From Euryarchaeota archaeon UBA251 (GTDB taxonomy: Archaea > Thermoplasmatota > Poseidoniia > Poseidoniales > Thalassarchaeaceae): 64,000 nt of DNA. Under the pieces are notes generated by a model. That model searched no databases. It was not told the origin of the DNA and saw only the letters and a program-made list of their open reading frames with translations. Below are positions 1-9,327 of this stretch, piece by piece. Made by a program: the position numbers and the translations under genes. The stretch lies in the NCBI GenBank assembly GCA_002497905.1, contig DAFJ01000024.1:1-64000 (forward strand). The letters are read 5' to 3'. Numbering within the stretch: position 1 is the first letter of the stretch; each line of letters opens with the position of its first letter.

Positions 1-31
1 GTCCATGACGTGCCAGCCAACAGGAATTTTG

Positions 32-39
32 TTATATAT
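32..39 (+). promoter_or_regulatory. Putative TATA box for the giant surface protein gene
   Basis: The run TTATATAT lies about 75 bases before the ATG at 114, in an AT-rich stretch that follows GC-richer sequence. Archaeal TATA boxes sit 25-30 bases before the transcript start, which would put the start near 60-65 and leave a leader of about 50 bases. The call rests on base pattern and position only. Confidence 0.4.
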
Positions 40-113
40 CCTTTCACGAATATTTCCTTACAGGAAAACCATTGCCCGATTGGTTCAATTCTTGATTCGA
101 GTTGGAGTCCAAT

Positions 114-3100
114 ATGAGGGTCACAAGTATACTGATTTTGGCCCTCGTAGCTATTCATCCTTGGACACTATGTGTTCCACCAATATCTACCCCTGAATCC
201 TTGAATGAGGCCGCACATGCTCGCTCCTCATCGGGTACGTCTACAATCGCAGTTCCAGAGGGTTTCCATCATACGACATGGGCTAATTATTCCGATGTTG
301 CAGTTCTCATCAATAACAGAAGTATGGACAGTGTCCAAATAGGCGAAACTTTCGCTGCAGCTCGTGGTATTCCAGAGGAACGAATCTTCCGCTTAACCAA
401 TGAAAGCACCCCTACCAGTGAGACAATCAATGCAGGGCAATTCGACGAGTTCTTTGCTGATCCAGTTCGAGAGATGATGCTAAATCGGTCACTTGGCGGC
501 GAAATCAACTACATTGTCACCACAAAAGGCATTCCACTTCGGGTTAATGGAGGCACTAATTCACGTGCATCATTTGATTCAGAACTAGCTCTAATCGATT
601 CTGCGCAGTATTCTCCAGCAATTCATGCGAATTACTGGACTGAGCATGCGTATGGCCCTTGGTCGGACACAGTTGGAGATGATTATTCCAGTTATAGTGA
701 GACGCCTGTGCCAATATTCAATCGGATTGATCAGGGATTCTATATTGTTACTAGATTGACTGGATATGATGTTAGTACTGCACTTGGCCTCATTGATCTT
801 GCCAACGAGTCATACGGTTCTAGAGGCACTACTGTTCTCGATTTGGCTACAAATCGGAATTCTTCTGGATATCAGTTCTGGAATGATGCCCTATATCGTG
901 CCGATGAAATAGTCAATGGCACCCTTGGTTTTCCTACCGAGTTCAATCAGAACTCAACTTATCTGACGAATGTCGATAATGTAATCCAATATGCTGCGTG
1001 GGGGAGTAACGACGGCTCTTGGGGGGATAACCAACTACCAGACAGTGGGTTGGATGCTCCGGATGGCTCTACAAGTTCGGGTATCCGTTCATGGGAGGCA
1101 TCCACTCCTGTGGTATCGGTAGGGGAGACAAGTGATTGGTACTGGGACGATTCCGTTAAGAAAAATGGCAATGGGGCAGCATCTCTCAGTATTTCATCGG
1201 CACCGTGCTCGGCAACAAATGGGGAGATTACCTCAGGCCTCTTAGCTGAGTATTTCGACAATCAGGGATTGTCTTACAACTCATCCTTCATGCCGAATCT
1301 CACAAACCGTGCCCCGAACCATTTCCGTTCCGAGGCCAACATCGATCAGACTCAAGTGAACACATATTGGGCCGGTCTCGATTCACGGTTTGCCGACTAT
1401 TTCTCGGTACGTCACACTGGTGTGCTGACAATTCCCGAGGATGGGAACTGGACAATCTATTCTAATGCTGATGACGGTGTTATGATTTGGATTGATGACG
1501 TCCTAGTCGTCAACAATTCAGGTGTGCATGGTATGCGAGAGGTGGGTGTTACGGTCAATCTTACGGGGGGCGAACATCGATTCCGAGCCGAGTTCTTTGA
1601 GCATGGCGGATGGGCCGGTCATATCGTTTCATGGGAGGGTCCAAATCTAACAAAACAGGTAATTCCTCCTTCAGCGTTCAGTCGTGCGATGAGTGCTCCC
1701 ATCCGTTCGGATATTCTAGTCCATCATTGGGATTTTGAAGCTGGGAACGGAACAGTCGTCGAGGACTTGGTTGGTGATGCGAATCTTTCCATGTCAGGGT
1801 CTCCAACATGGCAATCCTGTTTGCTTGGGAACTGTATCCATTTGGATGGTGTTGATGATGAACTACGAGTGGATGTTGACGATCGCTTAGGTAATTTCAC
1901 TATCTCCCTGTGGGCTAAGGCGAACCATACAGGACAACCAGGGTATGCCTCTGTTGTAGCTGTGAATGATGTGGGTGGCGATTTCGATTCTTTCCAAATT
2001 ATGACTAGTGGTTCGACACCAGGTGTCTGGCAACTATATCACAACTCTAGATACGATTTTGGCACAGTTTCTGCAAGTGAATGGGTTCACTTTGTGGTGG
2101 TGAAGGACGGTGATCAACTGATGCAGTACATGGATGGAACTCTCGTCAATAATATCACATTGCCAAGCGGAGCAATCGATGAGATTGATCTTTACAAATT
2201 CGGTGTTAATCGAGCAGGAAATACGCATTGGGCTGGACAAATCGACGAGGTTCAGGTGTGGACCGAGGCTCTCAATGCATCCGACATTACTCTGGTTAAT
2301 GGGGAAGTAGCCCTCGATTGTCCATCTTTCACAACCGTTGGTCAGGGATTAAGTCGAATCTCTACTAACCTCACAATTGATTTAGAACAGACAGACCATG
2401 CGTGGATTCTCTCAGGTCATGGCCGATCTACAGGGGAGATTAATGCAGATTGGATGTTGAACATAGAAGCTTACGACGGCAATGGCTCTCTTCTTTCAGT
2501 CAATTCAACCAATCCAACTACCATGACACCTTCTTGGGCCCAACAGGCCATACGATTCCGTCCACATGAAAATGCAACCACATTACAGATTTCTTACGAA
2601 GCCGAGATTCTGAATATTAGTCGCGAAGGCACCTTGCACTTCGACACGACAAATCTTCGAATTATCCGCCCACATATGGGCTGGATTCCAGGGTCTATCG
2701 CGGAGACTGCAGTATCAACGGGGGGGCGTTCCTTCAATTGGGGCACAGAATATGGGCAGAGCCTCATTGCCGATATTCTTGAGGATGGTGTTTCTGGTGT
2801 CAAAGGATATGTGTACGAGCCTTATCTGACAGCAGTATCTAGGCCAGATTTGATGACTGCTTACTATGCATCAGGGTACAATCTTGGTGAGGCTTACACT
2901 GCATCTAACGGCCACCTGTCTTGGATGGGAGTGGTTGTAGGGGACCCAAAGATGGCGCCATTTTCGGATCAGTTACACGACGTAGAAGTTCGGAATGTAT
3001 CGATACCTGTTAGGGCTTCAGCGAATGAGAATTTTGAGATACATGTGGACGTTGCAAATCTTGGTGCATCATCCGCATCTGGATGGATTGAAGTTAGGGA

Positions 3101-5246
3101 AAGAATTGGTAACTATCTGTTGACAAATCAATCGATTACTTTGCCTGCAGGCGATGAACCGGGTTCTATCGCAACACTCCTCATCCCGGTTATGACTTCA
3201 ACTACCGGATATGTGGATTTCCAGGTTCGTTACATCGCGGATGATGGTCCAATCTTGAATCGATCCCAGTTTGTGCAGTCGAGAATTCTCTCAGAAAGGG
3301 TCGTACACAACAATTTTCAAACGGTGAATACGCAAATTAACGGGCCCCCGGTAATCACAGATATTGCTTGTTCGTCAAATGTTGTCCCACGCGGTGCTAC
3401 TGTTGCTTGTTGGGTGGATGCGACGGATGATTTTGGTATGGCAACAGCTCAAATGACAATCATCGGACCAGAAGGATTTGTCTTGATTTCGATGAATGCT
3501 CTATCGAGTGGTTCCGAACGATGGACAGCCTTCTTCGATGTTCCTGGTAATGCCACCCTTGATTTTTATGATGTACAATTCGATATTACCGACATCGATG
3601 GCGTCAATGTGACTTCAAACCTCACCGATGCTCTTGAATTCATAGATTCCCCTTCGATTTGGTATGGGATTCACATTCAGGGTGCTGATGAGAACGATTG
3701 GAACGGAGATACAAATCTTCCATCAAGCACCCCTGAAGGAATGATTCGAGGGAGAGAAGCAATCATTCGTGCTTGTGTTGAGGATGTAGATCATGATCCT
3801 ATTACTGAGGCTCCTACGTTCTCTTTTGAATCCGGTGTCTTAGGGGTTGTCGTCGCTCTTCCGAAGGATCCATCATCTAGTTTTCATTGCTATGCAAGCA
3901 CCTTACTCCTTCCATTAGATCAGCCATTAATCCCCATTCTTGGCCGTCTAATTGATTCAGAGGGAAATACCCAGTCAACCCGATCGATCCGCGTTGAAAA
4001 CGAGGCACCAACCGTTTTGTTGACCTTTGAGAGGGAGGGTATATCGGAAGGTTTCGCATTTGGTGTTGGAAATGAATCAGTGAGAATTTCCGTGTTGGAT
4101 TTGGATGCTGTAAATGGAATGGCAAATGGTCAATTGACATTGCAATGGCCAGAGCAGGGTGAGATGAAAATCCCGTTCACGGCCATGACTGATGGTACTG
4201 ATACTATCGTCCCGATTCCGATGCCTGGCCCGGGTCTGACGGCAGGTACGCTCTTACTCGATGTATCTGTTATCGATCGTGATGCAGGTCAAGCTATCCA
4301 ATCTATTTCTTTACCTGTAGAGACTCGTCCACCGTCAATTTCAGAGATTAACATCTGTCGAGGAGGGGAGATATTCCCTCTAGTAAATGGTTCAATCTTG
4401 AATCGAGGTGAGGCCAATCACATGGTAGTGTCTCTCGATATCCATCGCAAGGTCTTGCAGACGACTGCATCAATTCGTCAGGCAGGGTGGAGTGAGACGC
4501 TTGATTTCTCACTTGAAACCCCTTCTAACTGTGAGGTATTAGATGCCATTGTATACACTGTGAATGTTCCTTCAGATTTCACAGAGGGGGGGGCCTCAAT
4601 CGTATTGATTGCTGTGGATCAGGATGGGCTGGCCTCGGGCTGGACCGAATCGATTGAGATTATTTTTCCCTCACCTGTAATTCACGATATTCATTGGCCA
4701 TTAGGGGCTGAGGTTGGTATCCCTAGTACGATAGGGTTCAATGTAACAGATCTTGACGACTTGTCTAGTGTTCTGTGCAATATCGATATTGTTCAAGGGA
4801 ACCTTAGTATTCTATCTGTAGAGGCGTCACCCGGCCAGGAGGGTGGCATTCTTGTCGAATGGAAACCAGGTCGACCGATGGAGAACGTCAGTGCAAGTAT
4901 TGTGTGTCGAGATGAGCTTGGTCGTGTTGACGAATCCAATATCACGGGATTGAATGTCACAGGGGAGGTGGAACTACTCATAGATGATTCATTTGAAGAA
5001 ACTGAGGAACAGGCGGATGGAATTGGTTTCATGTTACCTGGTGTCGTACTCGCAGTTCTGATACTGTTGCTGTTAATTACTCAAGTATTACGCAGCGCAC
5101 GTTTTACTTCGATGAAGGATGAATCCGAATCTCCTTGGATTGTTGCGGAATCCGATGCTTTACTGATGCAACTCGACACCTCTTCAATTACTGATGATGA
5201 ATCTGATGTTTCGACAAATGATAGTGATGTTGTGAATGAGGATTGA
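114..5246 (+). CDS. Giant secreted/anchored surface protein: TIGR03790-like domain interrupted by PA14 and LamG modules
   Basis: This is a protein of about 1710 residues that is probably exported and membrane-anchored. I chose the ATG at 114 because GGAG lies six bases upstream and a signal peptide (MRVTSILILALVAIHPW) follows; an upstream in-frame TTG at 102 adds four residues. Residues about 45-330 resemble the N-terminal part of the TIGR03790 family. A PA14-like module follows at about 370-525 (LLAEYF, NADDGVMIWIDD), then a LamG/concanavalin-like module at about 533-725 (HHWDFEAGNG, GVDDELRV). The C-terminal part of TIGR03790 resumes at about 855-960 (PGSIAET, GYVYEPYL, VVGDPKMAPF). Ig/fibronectin-like repeats fill the rest up to a membrane helix near 1640-1660 and a short acidic cytoplasmic tail. 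NxS/T sequons are frequent, suggesting N-glycosylation. The substrate is unknown; carbohydrate or cell-surface binding is the likeliest role. Confidence 0.85.
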   Translation: MRVTSILILALVAIHPWTLCVPPISTPESLNEAAHARSSSGTSTIAVPEGFHHTTWANYSDVAVLINNRSMDSVQIGETFAAARGIPEERIFRLTNESTPTSETINAGQFDEFFADPVREMMLNRSLGGEINYIVTTKGIPLRVNGGTNSRASFDSELALIDSAQYSPAIHANYWTEHAYGPWSDTVGDDYSSYSETPVPIFNRIDQGFYIVTRLTGYDVSTALGLIDLANESYGSRGTTVLDLATNRNSSGYQFWNDALYRADEIVNGTLGFPTEFNQNSTYLTNVDNVIQYAAWGSNDGSWGDNQLPDSGLDAPDGSTSSGIRSWEASTPVVSVGETSDWYWDDSVKKNGNGAASLSISSAPCSATNGEITSGLLAEYFDNQGLSYNSSFMPNLTNRAPNHFRSEANIDQTQVNTYWAGLDSRFADYFSVRHTGVLTIPEDGNWTIYSNADDGVMIWIDDVLVVNNSGVHGMREVGVTVNLTGGEHRFRAEFFEHGGWAGHIVSWEGPNLTKQVIPPSAFSRAMSAPIRSDILVHHWDFEAGNGTVVEDLVGDANLSMSGSPTWQSCLLGNCIHLDGVDDELRVDVDDRLGNFTISLWAKANHTGQPGYASVVAVNDVGGDFDSFQIMTSGSTPGVWQLYHNSRYDFGTVSASEWVHFVVVKDGDQLMQYMDGTLVNNITLPSGAIDEIDLYKFGVNRAGNTHWAGQIDEVQVWTEALNASDITLVNGEVALDCPSFTTVGQGLSRISTNLTIDLEQTDHAWILSGHGRSTGEINADWMLNIEAYDGNGSLLSVNSTNPTTMTPSWAQQAIRFRPHENATTLQISYEAEILNISREGTLHFDTTNLRIIRPHMGWIPGSIAETAVSTGGRSFNWGTEYGQSLIADILEDGVSGVKGYVYEPYLTAVSRPDLMTAYYASGYNLGEAYTASNGHLSWMGVVVGDPKMAPFSDQLHDVEVRNVSIPVRASANENFEIHVDVANLGASSASGWIEVRERIGNYLLTNQSITLPAGDEPGSIATLLIPVMTSTTGYVDFQVRYIADDGPILNRSQFVQSRILSERVVHNNFQTVNTQINGPPVITDIACSSNVVPRGATVACWVDATDDFGMATAQMTIIGPEGFVLISMNALSSGSERWTAFFDVPGNATLDFYDVQFDITDIDGVNVTSNLTDALEFIDSPSIWYGIHIQGADENDWNGDTNLPSSTPEGMIRGREAIIRACVEDVDHDPITEAPTFSFESGVLGVVVALPKDPSSSFHCYASTLLLPLDQPLIPILGRLIDSEGNTQSTRSIRVENEAPTVLLTFEREGISEGFAFGVGNESVRISVLDLDAVNGMANGQLTLQWPEQGEMKIPFTAMTDGTDTIVPIPMPGPGLTAGTLLLDVSVIDRDAGQAIQSISLPVETRPPSISEINICRGGEIFPLVNGSILNRGEANHMVVSLDIHRKVLQTTASIRQAGWSETLDFSLETPSNCEVLDAIVYTVNVPSDFTEGGASIVLIAVDQDGLASGWTESIEIIFPSPVIHDIHWPLGAEVGIPSTIGFNVTDLDDLSSVLCNIDIVQGNLSILSVEASPGQEGGILVEWKPGRPMENVSASIVCRDELGRVDESNITGLNVTGEVELLIDDSFEETEEQADGIGFMLPGVVLAVLILLLLITQVLRSARFTSMKDESESPWIVAESDALLMQLDTSSITDDESDVSTNDSDVVNED

Positions 5247-5296
5247 GTTGATTACTGTAGCAAAGCCTTGATTGGCTAATGCCTTTATCGCCCTCC

Positions 5297-5530
5297 ATGG
5301 CAACTGGATACGTGCTTGTGAATGTTGAACCGGGAATGGAGTTCTCTGTCTTTGAATCGGTTAAGGGACTGGATAAAGTTGCAGATGCAACTCTCCTTTT
5401 CGGCGACTATGATCTAATAATCAAGGTAATTTCAGAAGACATGTCTTCTATTGCCGCATTTGTCGTTGAGAAAGTACGCCAAGTCGAAGGTGTTTCAAAC
5501 ACAAAAACACTTGCTGGCGCTGAGATTTGA
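5297..5530 (+). CDS. Stand-alone Lrp/AsnC ligand-binding (RAM) domain protein
   Basis: This small protein of 77 residues consists only of the alpha-beta sandwich ligand-binding domain of Lrp/AsnC regulators (YVLVNVEPG, GDYDLIIKV, VEGVSNTKTL) and has no DNA-binding helix-turn-helix. Such stand-alone RAM domains form dimers or higher oligomers, bind amino acids or other small effectors, and may assemble with full-length Lrp proteins such as the one at 43291. I chose the ATG at 5297 because the conserved first strand begins right after it; an in-frame ATG at 5279 would add six unconserved residues. No operon partner is evident. Confidence 0.85.
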   Translation: MATGYVLVNVEPGMEFSVFESVKGLDKVADATLLFGDYDLIIKVISEDMSSIAAFVVEKVRQVEGVSNTKTLAGAEI

Positions 5531-5609
5531 GCACATCGATGGACTGCGAGGAACCCCTCGGAATCCCTGAAAAACCGTTGATTTCGGAGACGTATTGCGT
5601 TTTTGTGGT

Positions 5610-5620
5610 TAAAGTTTATA
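5610..5620 (+). promoter_or_regulatory. Putative BRE/TATA element of the MC1 gene
   Basis: The sequence TAAAGTTTATA ends 39 bases before the MC1 start codon. A purine-rich BRE-like part precedes TTTATA at 5615-5620. Initiation 25 bases further on would give a leader of about 15 bases that still contains the ribosome-binding site AGGTGA at 5648-5653. Spacing supports the call; nothing has been tested. Confidence 0.5.
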
Positions 5621-5659
5621 CGCGAGAAACCAAGCAGGTTTGTTCACAGGTGAAGCCTG

Positions 5660-5926
5660 ATGAGTGAAAAGAAGTACTTCGTACTAATGGAAAACGGGAA
5701 GGACACCTCCACGGTGTACCACAACAAGCAGCCCCGCCAGGCGGCCCTAAAGGCCGCCAACAAGGGACACAAGGACATCCGTCTGCGCGAGCGCGGCACG
5801 GACAAGGTCCACGTGTTCACTGGGCAGCGCAACCAGGTGCCAAAGCCTGCTAGCGCACCTGCGTGGCTGAAGGGTGACACGGTCTGGAAGGCCAACGTCA
5901 GCAAGGTCGGCATCGAGCGCCTTTGA
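5660..5926 (+). CDS. MC1-family non-histone chromosomal protein
   Basis: This 88-residue basic protein matches the archaeal MC1 DNA-bending family along its whole length: KKYFVLMENGKD, then KQPRQAALKAANKG at about 23-36, then IRLRERGTDKVHVFTG and the conserved PAW segment near the C-terminus. MC1 binds DNA as a monomer, bends it sharply and helps organise the chromosome. AGGTGA lies six bases before the ATG. The gene is strikingly GC-rich, with GCC, CGC and AAG codons dominating, unlike the AT-richer genes on both sides. This is typical of codon choice in a very highly expressed gene, although transfer cannot be excluded. It has its own promoter and a hairpin downstream. Confidence 0.93.
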   Translation: MSEKKYFVLMENGKDTSTVYHNKQPRQAALKAANKGHKDIRLRERGTDKVHVFTGQRNQVPKPASAPAWLKGDTVWKANVSKVGIERL

Positions 5927-5992
5927 GCAGCTCTGCAGACACCCTCTTGGAAATAATTCCCATGAACCGCCCTTAGGGCCCAGAACATCCCC

Positions 5993-6029
5993 CGCCTTAG
6001 ACCGTCGGCGTCCCCTTCGGTCTTAGGCG
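5993..6029 (+). terminator. Strong hairpin downstream of MC1
   Basis: Arms CGCCTTAGACCG (5993-6004) and CGGTCTTAGGCG (6018-6029) pair at 11 of 12 positions around a 13-base loop. The hairpin lies about 65 bases after the MC1 stop codon in a GC-rich tail. It has no following T-run, so it may be an mRNA-stabilising 3' structure or processing site rather than a classical terminator. Confidence 0.45.
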
Positions 6030-6094
6030 AACCCCTTCTTCTCTGAATTATCCATTTGAGTTATTGGATAGAGGTTATTCTTGATAGAGTGTCT

Positions 6095-6112
6095 TCAGGT
6101 TTTTTTTCCTGA
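6095..6112 (+). terminator. Oligo-T terminator flanked by a short inverted repeat
   Basis: A run of eight T (6100-6107) is flanked by TCAGG and CCTGA. Archaeal RNA polymerase terminates at oligo-T on the non-template strand, so this could end the MC1 transcript. It lies only a few bases before the next start codon, so that gene must use another promoter, start further downstream, or depend on read-through. Confidence 0.35.
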
Positions 6113-6117
6113 TAGCA

Positions 6118-6699
6118 ATGCAGATGTCTCCCTTTGAATTCGTGACTATTTTCTGTTCGTTGATTCTTGGTTTGGCTCTTACGCACATCTTTCGAGCAGT
6201 ATCGGATTTGTATGAAATACGTGACCGAGTCAAAACATATTGGCTCAATTCGCTTTGGGTTGTCACCGTTACTATGTGGGCGATTTACACATGGTGGGGG
6301 TTGTGGTCGCTATCTATCGATATGGATATCTGGAATTATGGACAATATTGGTTCCTGGTCGTGAATCTGTCTTCAATCTACTTTTTCACGACACTGGTCC
6401 TTCCTAAAGCAACAGATGAAGGGCAGATTAATCTTGAAAATCACTACTATTCGGTGCACAAGGCCTTCTTTGTCATCGTAGCAATTTCGTTATTCTCATC
6501 TAGCGCGGTGAACTTTGCTCTGTTCGGGAAGGCGCTAGCTACACCTCAGGTGATTATGCCTACAATTGTGGGTTGTGCTGCTGTAGGGGCTGCCATTAAC
6601 AATTCCAAGAAGTATCACCAAGTCATCGGTGTTTTCATGTTCTTGATGTTCATTGCCTTCCAGATGACAGATGAATTGGTAATCACCTTCACACCCTGA
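6118..6699 (+). CDS. Polytopic membrane protein of unknown function
   Basis: This protein of about 193 residues has five or six hydrophobic helices: FEFVTIFCSLILGLALTHI at the start, then LWVVTVTMWAIYTWWGLW, FLVVNLSSIYFFTTLVL, FFVIVAISLFSSSAVNFALF, a helix around VIMPTIVGCAAVGAAI, and VFMFLMFIAFQMT at the end. No catalytic motif is visible and I do not recognise a family. The ATG at 6118 and the one at 6124 are both possible starts, and neither has a clear ribosome-binding site. The gene is convergent with sdhB, with 15 bases between the stops. Confidence 0.7.
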   Translation: MQMSPFEFVTIFCSLILGLALTHIFRAVSDLYEIRDRVKTYWLNSLWVVTVTMWAIYTWWGLWSLSIDMDIWNYGQYWFLVVNLSSIYFFTTLVLPKATDEGQINLENHYYSVHKAFFVIVAISLFSSSAVNFALFGKALATPQVIMPTIVGCAAVGAAINNSKKYHQVIGVFMFLMFIAFQMTDELVITFTP

Positions 6700-6714
6700 T
6701 CGGATGCAACTTGC

Positions 6715-7482
6715 TTATTTGCGAAGACCAAGTTTCTTCGCAAGTATCGCAAGTGGGTCGTAGTATTCGGTGACTACACGTTCCTTTAACGGAATGATTG
6801 CGTTGTCTGTAATGTTAATTCCAGCAGGGCATACTTCTGTGCAGCAACGAGTAATATTACAGTAATTGATGCCAAAATCGTCCTTTATCTCTTTCAATCG
6901 TTCTATCTTGTCAAGCGGATGCATTTCTAAACCTGCAAGTCGGACAAAGAACCTTGGACCAACAAATTCTTCGAACATTTGGTGTTCACGCATTACATGG
7001 CATGTATTCACACATAACATGCACTCAATGCAACTTCTGAATTCTTGAATCCGATTTGCTTCGTTTTGATGGAAAACCCAATCTTTCTCATCTGGGCCTG
7101 AGATTGGCGATATTCGCTTATCTGTTTTGTAAGCCCACGATGTGTCTGTGACTAGATCGCGAAGTAGCGGAAATGATTGCATGGGTTTTATTGTAATTGG
7201 AGCAGATGGGTCAGGCATATCATGAAACACTTCGTCCATTCTAGTCATGCACATTAGTTGTGATTTTCCATTAATTTCCGCGCTGCAAGATCCACATTTA
7301 CCAGCCTTACAATTCCACCTACATGCTAAATCAGGTGCGTCAGATGATTGTATTCTATGAATAACATCGAGAACAACCATACCTTCGTCTAATTCGACAG
7401 TGTAGTCGATCATTTCTCCTTGAGCGACTCCTGAATCATCAGGAGCGCCCCTGAAGACACTGAAAGTAACTTTGTCTGCCAA
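6715..7482 (-). CDS. sdhB: Succinate dehydrogenase/fumarate reductase iron-sulfur subunit
   Basis: This 255-residue electron-transfer subunit carries electrons from the flavoprotein to the membrane quinone site. The N-terminal ferredoxin domain holds the 2Fe-2S ligands C58, C63, C66 and C78 (CKAGKCGSC ... LMC). The C-terminal domain holds C151-x2-C154-x2-C157 plus C161 and a second group at C208, C213/C214 and C218 followed by P, for the 4Fe-4S and 3Fe-4S clusters. Length and motif order are normal. It is the last gene of the minus-strand sdh operon, two bases after sdhA, and probably works in the TCA cycle of an aerobic respirer. Confidence 0.95.
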   Translation of the reverse strand: MADKVTFSVFRGAPDDSGVAQGEMIDYTVELDEGMVVLDVIHRIQSSDAPDLACRWNCKAGKCGSCSAEINGKSQLMCMTRMDEVFHDMPDPSAPITIKPMQSFPLLRDLVTDTSWAYKTDKRISPISGPDEKDWVFHQNEANRIQEFRSCIECMLCVNTCHVMREHQMFEEFVGPRFFVRLAGLEMHPLDKIERLKEIKDDFGINYCNITRCCTEVCPAGINITDNAIIPLKERVVTEYYDPLAILAKKLGLRK

Positions 7483-7484
7483 TT

Positions 7485-9317
7485 TTATTCCTCCTCGTGC
7501 AGGTCATCCTTGTCAAGGTGCACCTTCAATTCCTCGGGTATTGGAGGGTACTTGGTATAATCAATTACCATATTTCCACTTTCATCTTGTTTGATACGAC
7601 TGTTGATTTTTCCCCATTTTTGATGATCTGGGATCGGAAAATCCTCTCTCGTGTGGCCACCTCGACTTTCCTCACGATGTAATGCAGCAAGAGCGCACAT
7701 CCGGCTAACATCTATCATCGCCTGTATTTCCAACGATTGATGCCAGCCGGGGTTGTATATCCTGCCACCTGGAGAAGATGTAAATTTCGCTCTATTCTCT
7801 AACTCATCCAGATCTTTCAAGGCTTCTTTGAGTAGTTTTCCAGTGCGGATGATCCCTACTTTGTTTTGCATCATGTGGCGCAAATCCTCAACAACAGTTG
7901 CGGGGTTCTCACCTTCTGAGCGGTTGAGTGGGGCTAGGGTAGTTTTGATTGCATAATCAATTTCTTTTTGATCGATATCAAGATAATCTGAAGTGGATTT
8001 TGCAGCAATAGCCGCGGCTTCTCCTGCAATCTTCCCGAACACAATCAGGTCTGAGAGGGAATTTCCTCCAAGCCGATTGGCTCCGTGGAGTCCTGTCGCT
8101 GCTTCTCCAGCAGCATATAACCCTGGAACTGTTGTTTCTTGGGTATACGAATCAACTTTGACTCCCCCCATAACATAATGCGCGGTTGGCCCAACTTCCA
8201 TAGCTTGCTTGGTAATGTCAACTGCGGCGAGTTCCATGAATTGGTGATACATACCTGGGAGTTTCTTTCTAACTTCATCTTCGTCTCTCCATGAAATATC
8301 AAGATATGCTCCACCATGTTCAGATGCGCGGCCTGCTTCTCGTTCACTGTTTATCGCTTTTGCAACAACATCTCGGGTTAGCAGTTCAGGGGGCCGTCTT
8401 TTTGTTGCGAGTTTGCCGGCGATCACTTCTTCTACCCATTCTAGAGCCTCTTGCTCTGTATCTGCAAATTCCTCTCTGTACATTTCTGGAACATAATCGA
8501 ACATGAATCGTTTCCCTTCGGAATTACGCAGCATTCCACCTTCGCCTCGAACTCCTTCAGTAACTAAGATCCCTTTTACTGACGGTGGCCAAATCATTCC
8601 AGTAGGATGGAACTGTACGAATTCCATGTCACCCATATGTGCTCCAACCCAGTATGCAAGCGCATGTCCTTCTCCAGTATATTCCCAAGACCCAGAACAA
8701 ACTTCCCAGCATCGAGTTATGCCTCCAGTTGCAAGAACGATTTTTTTTGCTTTGAAAAGATGCAAACTACCATCTTGACGGTTGTAACAAAAAAATCCAC
8801 TGATATGGCCATCGGTCTTGAATAGCGTTCGAACCGTATATTCCATGAATACCTCCATGCCTGTGTGGATTCCTTTTTGCTGCAATGTTCGTATTATTTC
8901 GAGACCAGTTGCATCTCCGATATGGGCAAGCCTTGGGAAGGTATGGCCTCCGAAGTTTCTCTGATTGGTTATCCCTTTTGGAGTTCGATCGAAAACAGCC
9001 CCCCATTGTTCCAATTCTCGGATACGGTCAGGTGCTTGTTGAGCATGAATTTGAGCCATCCTCCAGTCTCCAAGATATTTTCCTCCTTTCATTGTATCAC
9101 GAAAGTGTGTTTGCCATGAATCACGATGATCTTTGTTTGAAAGAGCTGCTGCGGCTCCTCCTTCAGCCATAACTGTGTGAGCTTTTCCTAGCATTGATTT
9201 GGAAATAATAGCAACTGAAACATTATGAGAACTTGCTTCGATTGCAGCTCTGAGGCCTGCCCCACCAGCTCCAATCACTACCACATCATACTGGTGAGTA
9301 GTATATCCTTCATCCAT
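7485..9317 (-). CDS. sdhA: Succinate dehydrogenase/fumarate reductase flavoprotein subunit
   Basis: This 610-residue catalytic subunit oxidises succinate to fumarate using covalently bound FAD. The dinucleotide-binding motif GAGGAG is at about residues 16-21. The probable FAD-linking histidine is H47 in KAHTVMAEGG. The substrate region HPTGM and the flavin/active-site motif HGANRLGGNSLSDL are intact, and the C-terminal helical domain is complete. The gene lies between the membrane subunit and sdhB with very short spacing, so the products should be made together as one complex on the inner face of the membrane. Confidence 0.96.
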   Translation of the reverse strand: MDEGYTTHQYDVVVIGAGGAGLRAAIEASSHNVSVAIISKSMLGKAHTVMAEGGAAAALSNKDHRDSWQTHFRDTMKGGKYLGDWRMAQIHAQQAPDRIRELEQWGAVFDRTPKGITNQRNFGGHTFPRLAHIGDATGLEIIRTLQQKGIHTGMEVFMEYTVRTLFKTDGHISGFFCYNRQDGSLHLFKAKKIVLATGGITRCWEVCSGSWEYTGEGHALAYWVGAHMGDMEFVQFHPTGMIWPPSVKGILVTEGVRGEGGMLRNSEGKRFMFDYVPEMYREEFADTEQEALEWVEEVIAGKLATKRRPPELLTRDVVAKAINSEREAGRASEHGGAYLDISWRDEDEVRKKLPGMYHQFMELAAVDITKQAMEVGPTAHYVMGGVKVDSYTQETTVPGLYAAGEAATGLHGANRLGGNSLSDLIVFGKIAGEAAAIAAKSTSDYLDIDQKEIDYAIKTTLAPLNRSEGENPATVVEDLRHMMQNKVGIIRTGKLLKEALKDLDELENRAKFTSSPGGRIYNPGWHQSLEIQAMIDVSRMCALAALHREESRGGHTREDFPIPDHQKWGKINSRIKQDESGNMVIDYTKYPPIPEELKVHLDKDDLHEEE

Positions 9318-9327
9318 AGGTCAAACC

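Noticed and set aside
5..196. A 63-codon open frame at the left end
   Set aside because: It overlaps the signal-peptide start of the giant surface protein in another frame and has no plausible composition.
5644..5988. A 114-codon frame opposite the MC1 gene
   Set aside because: It is an antisense frame kept open by the GC-rich codon use of MC1; its translation resembles nothing.
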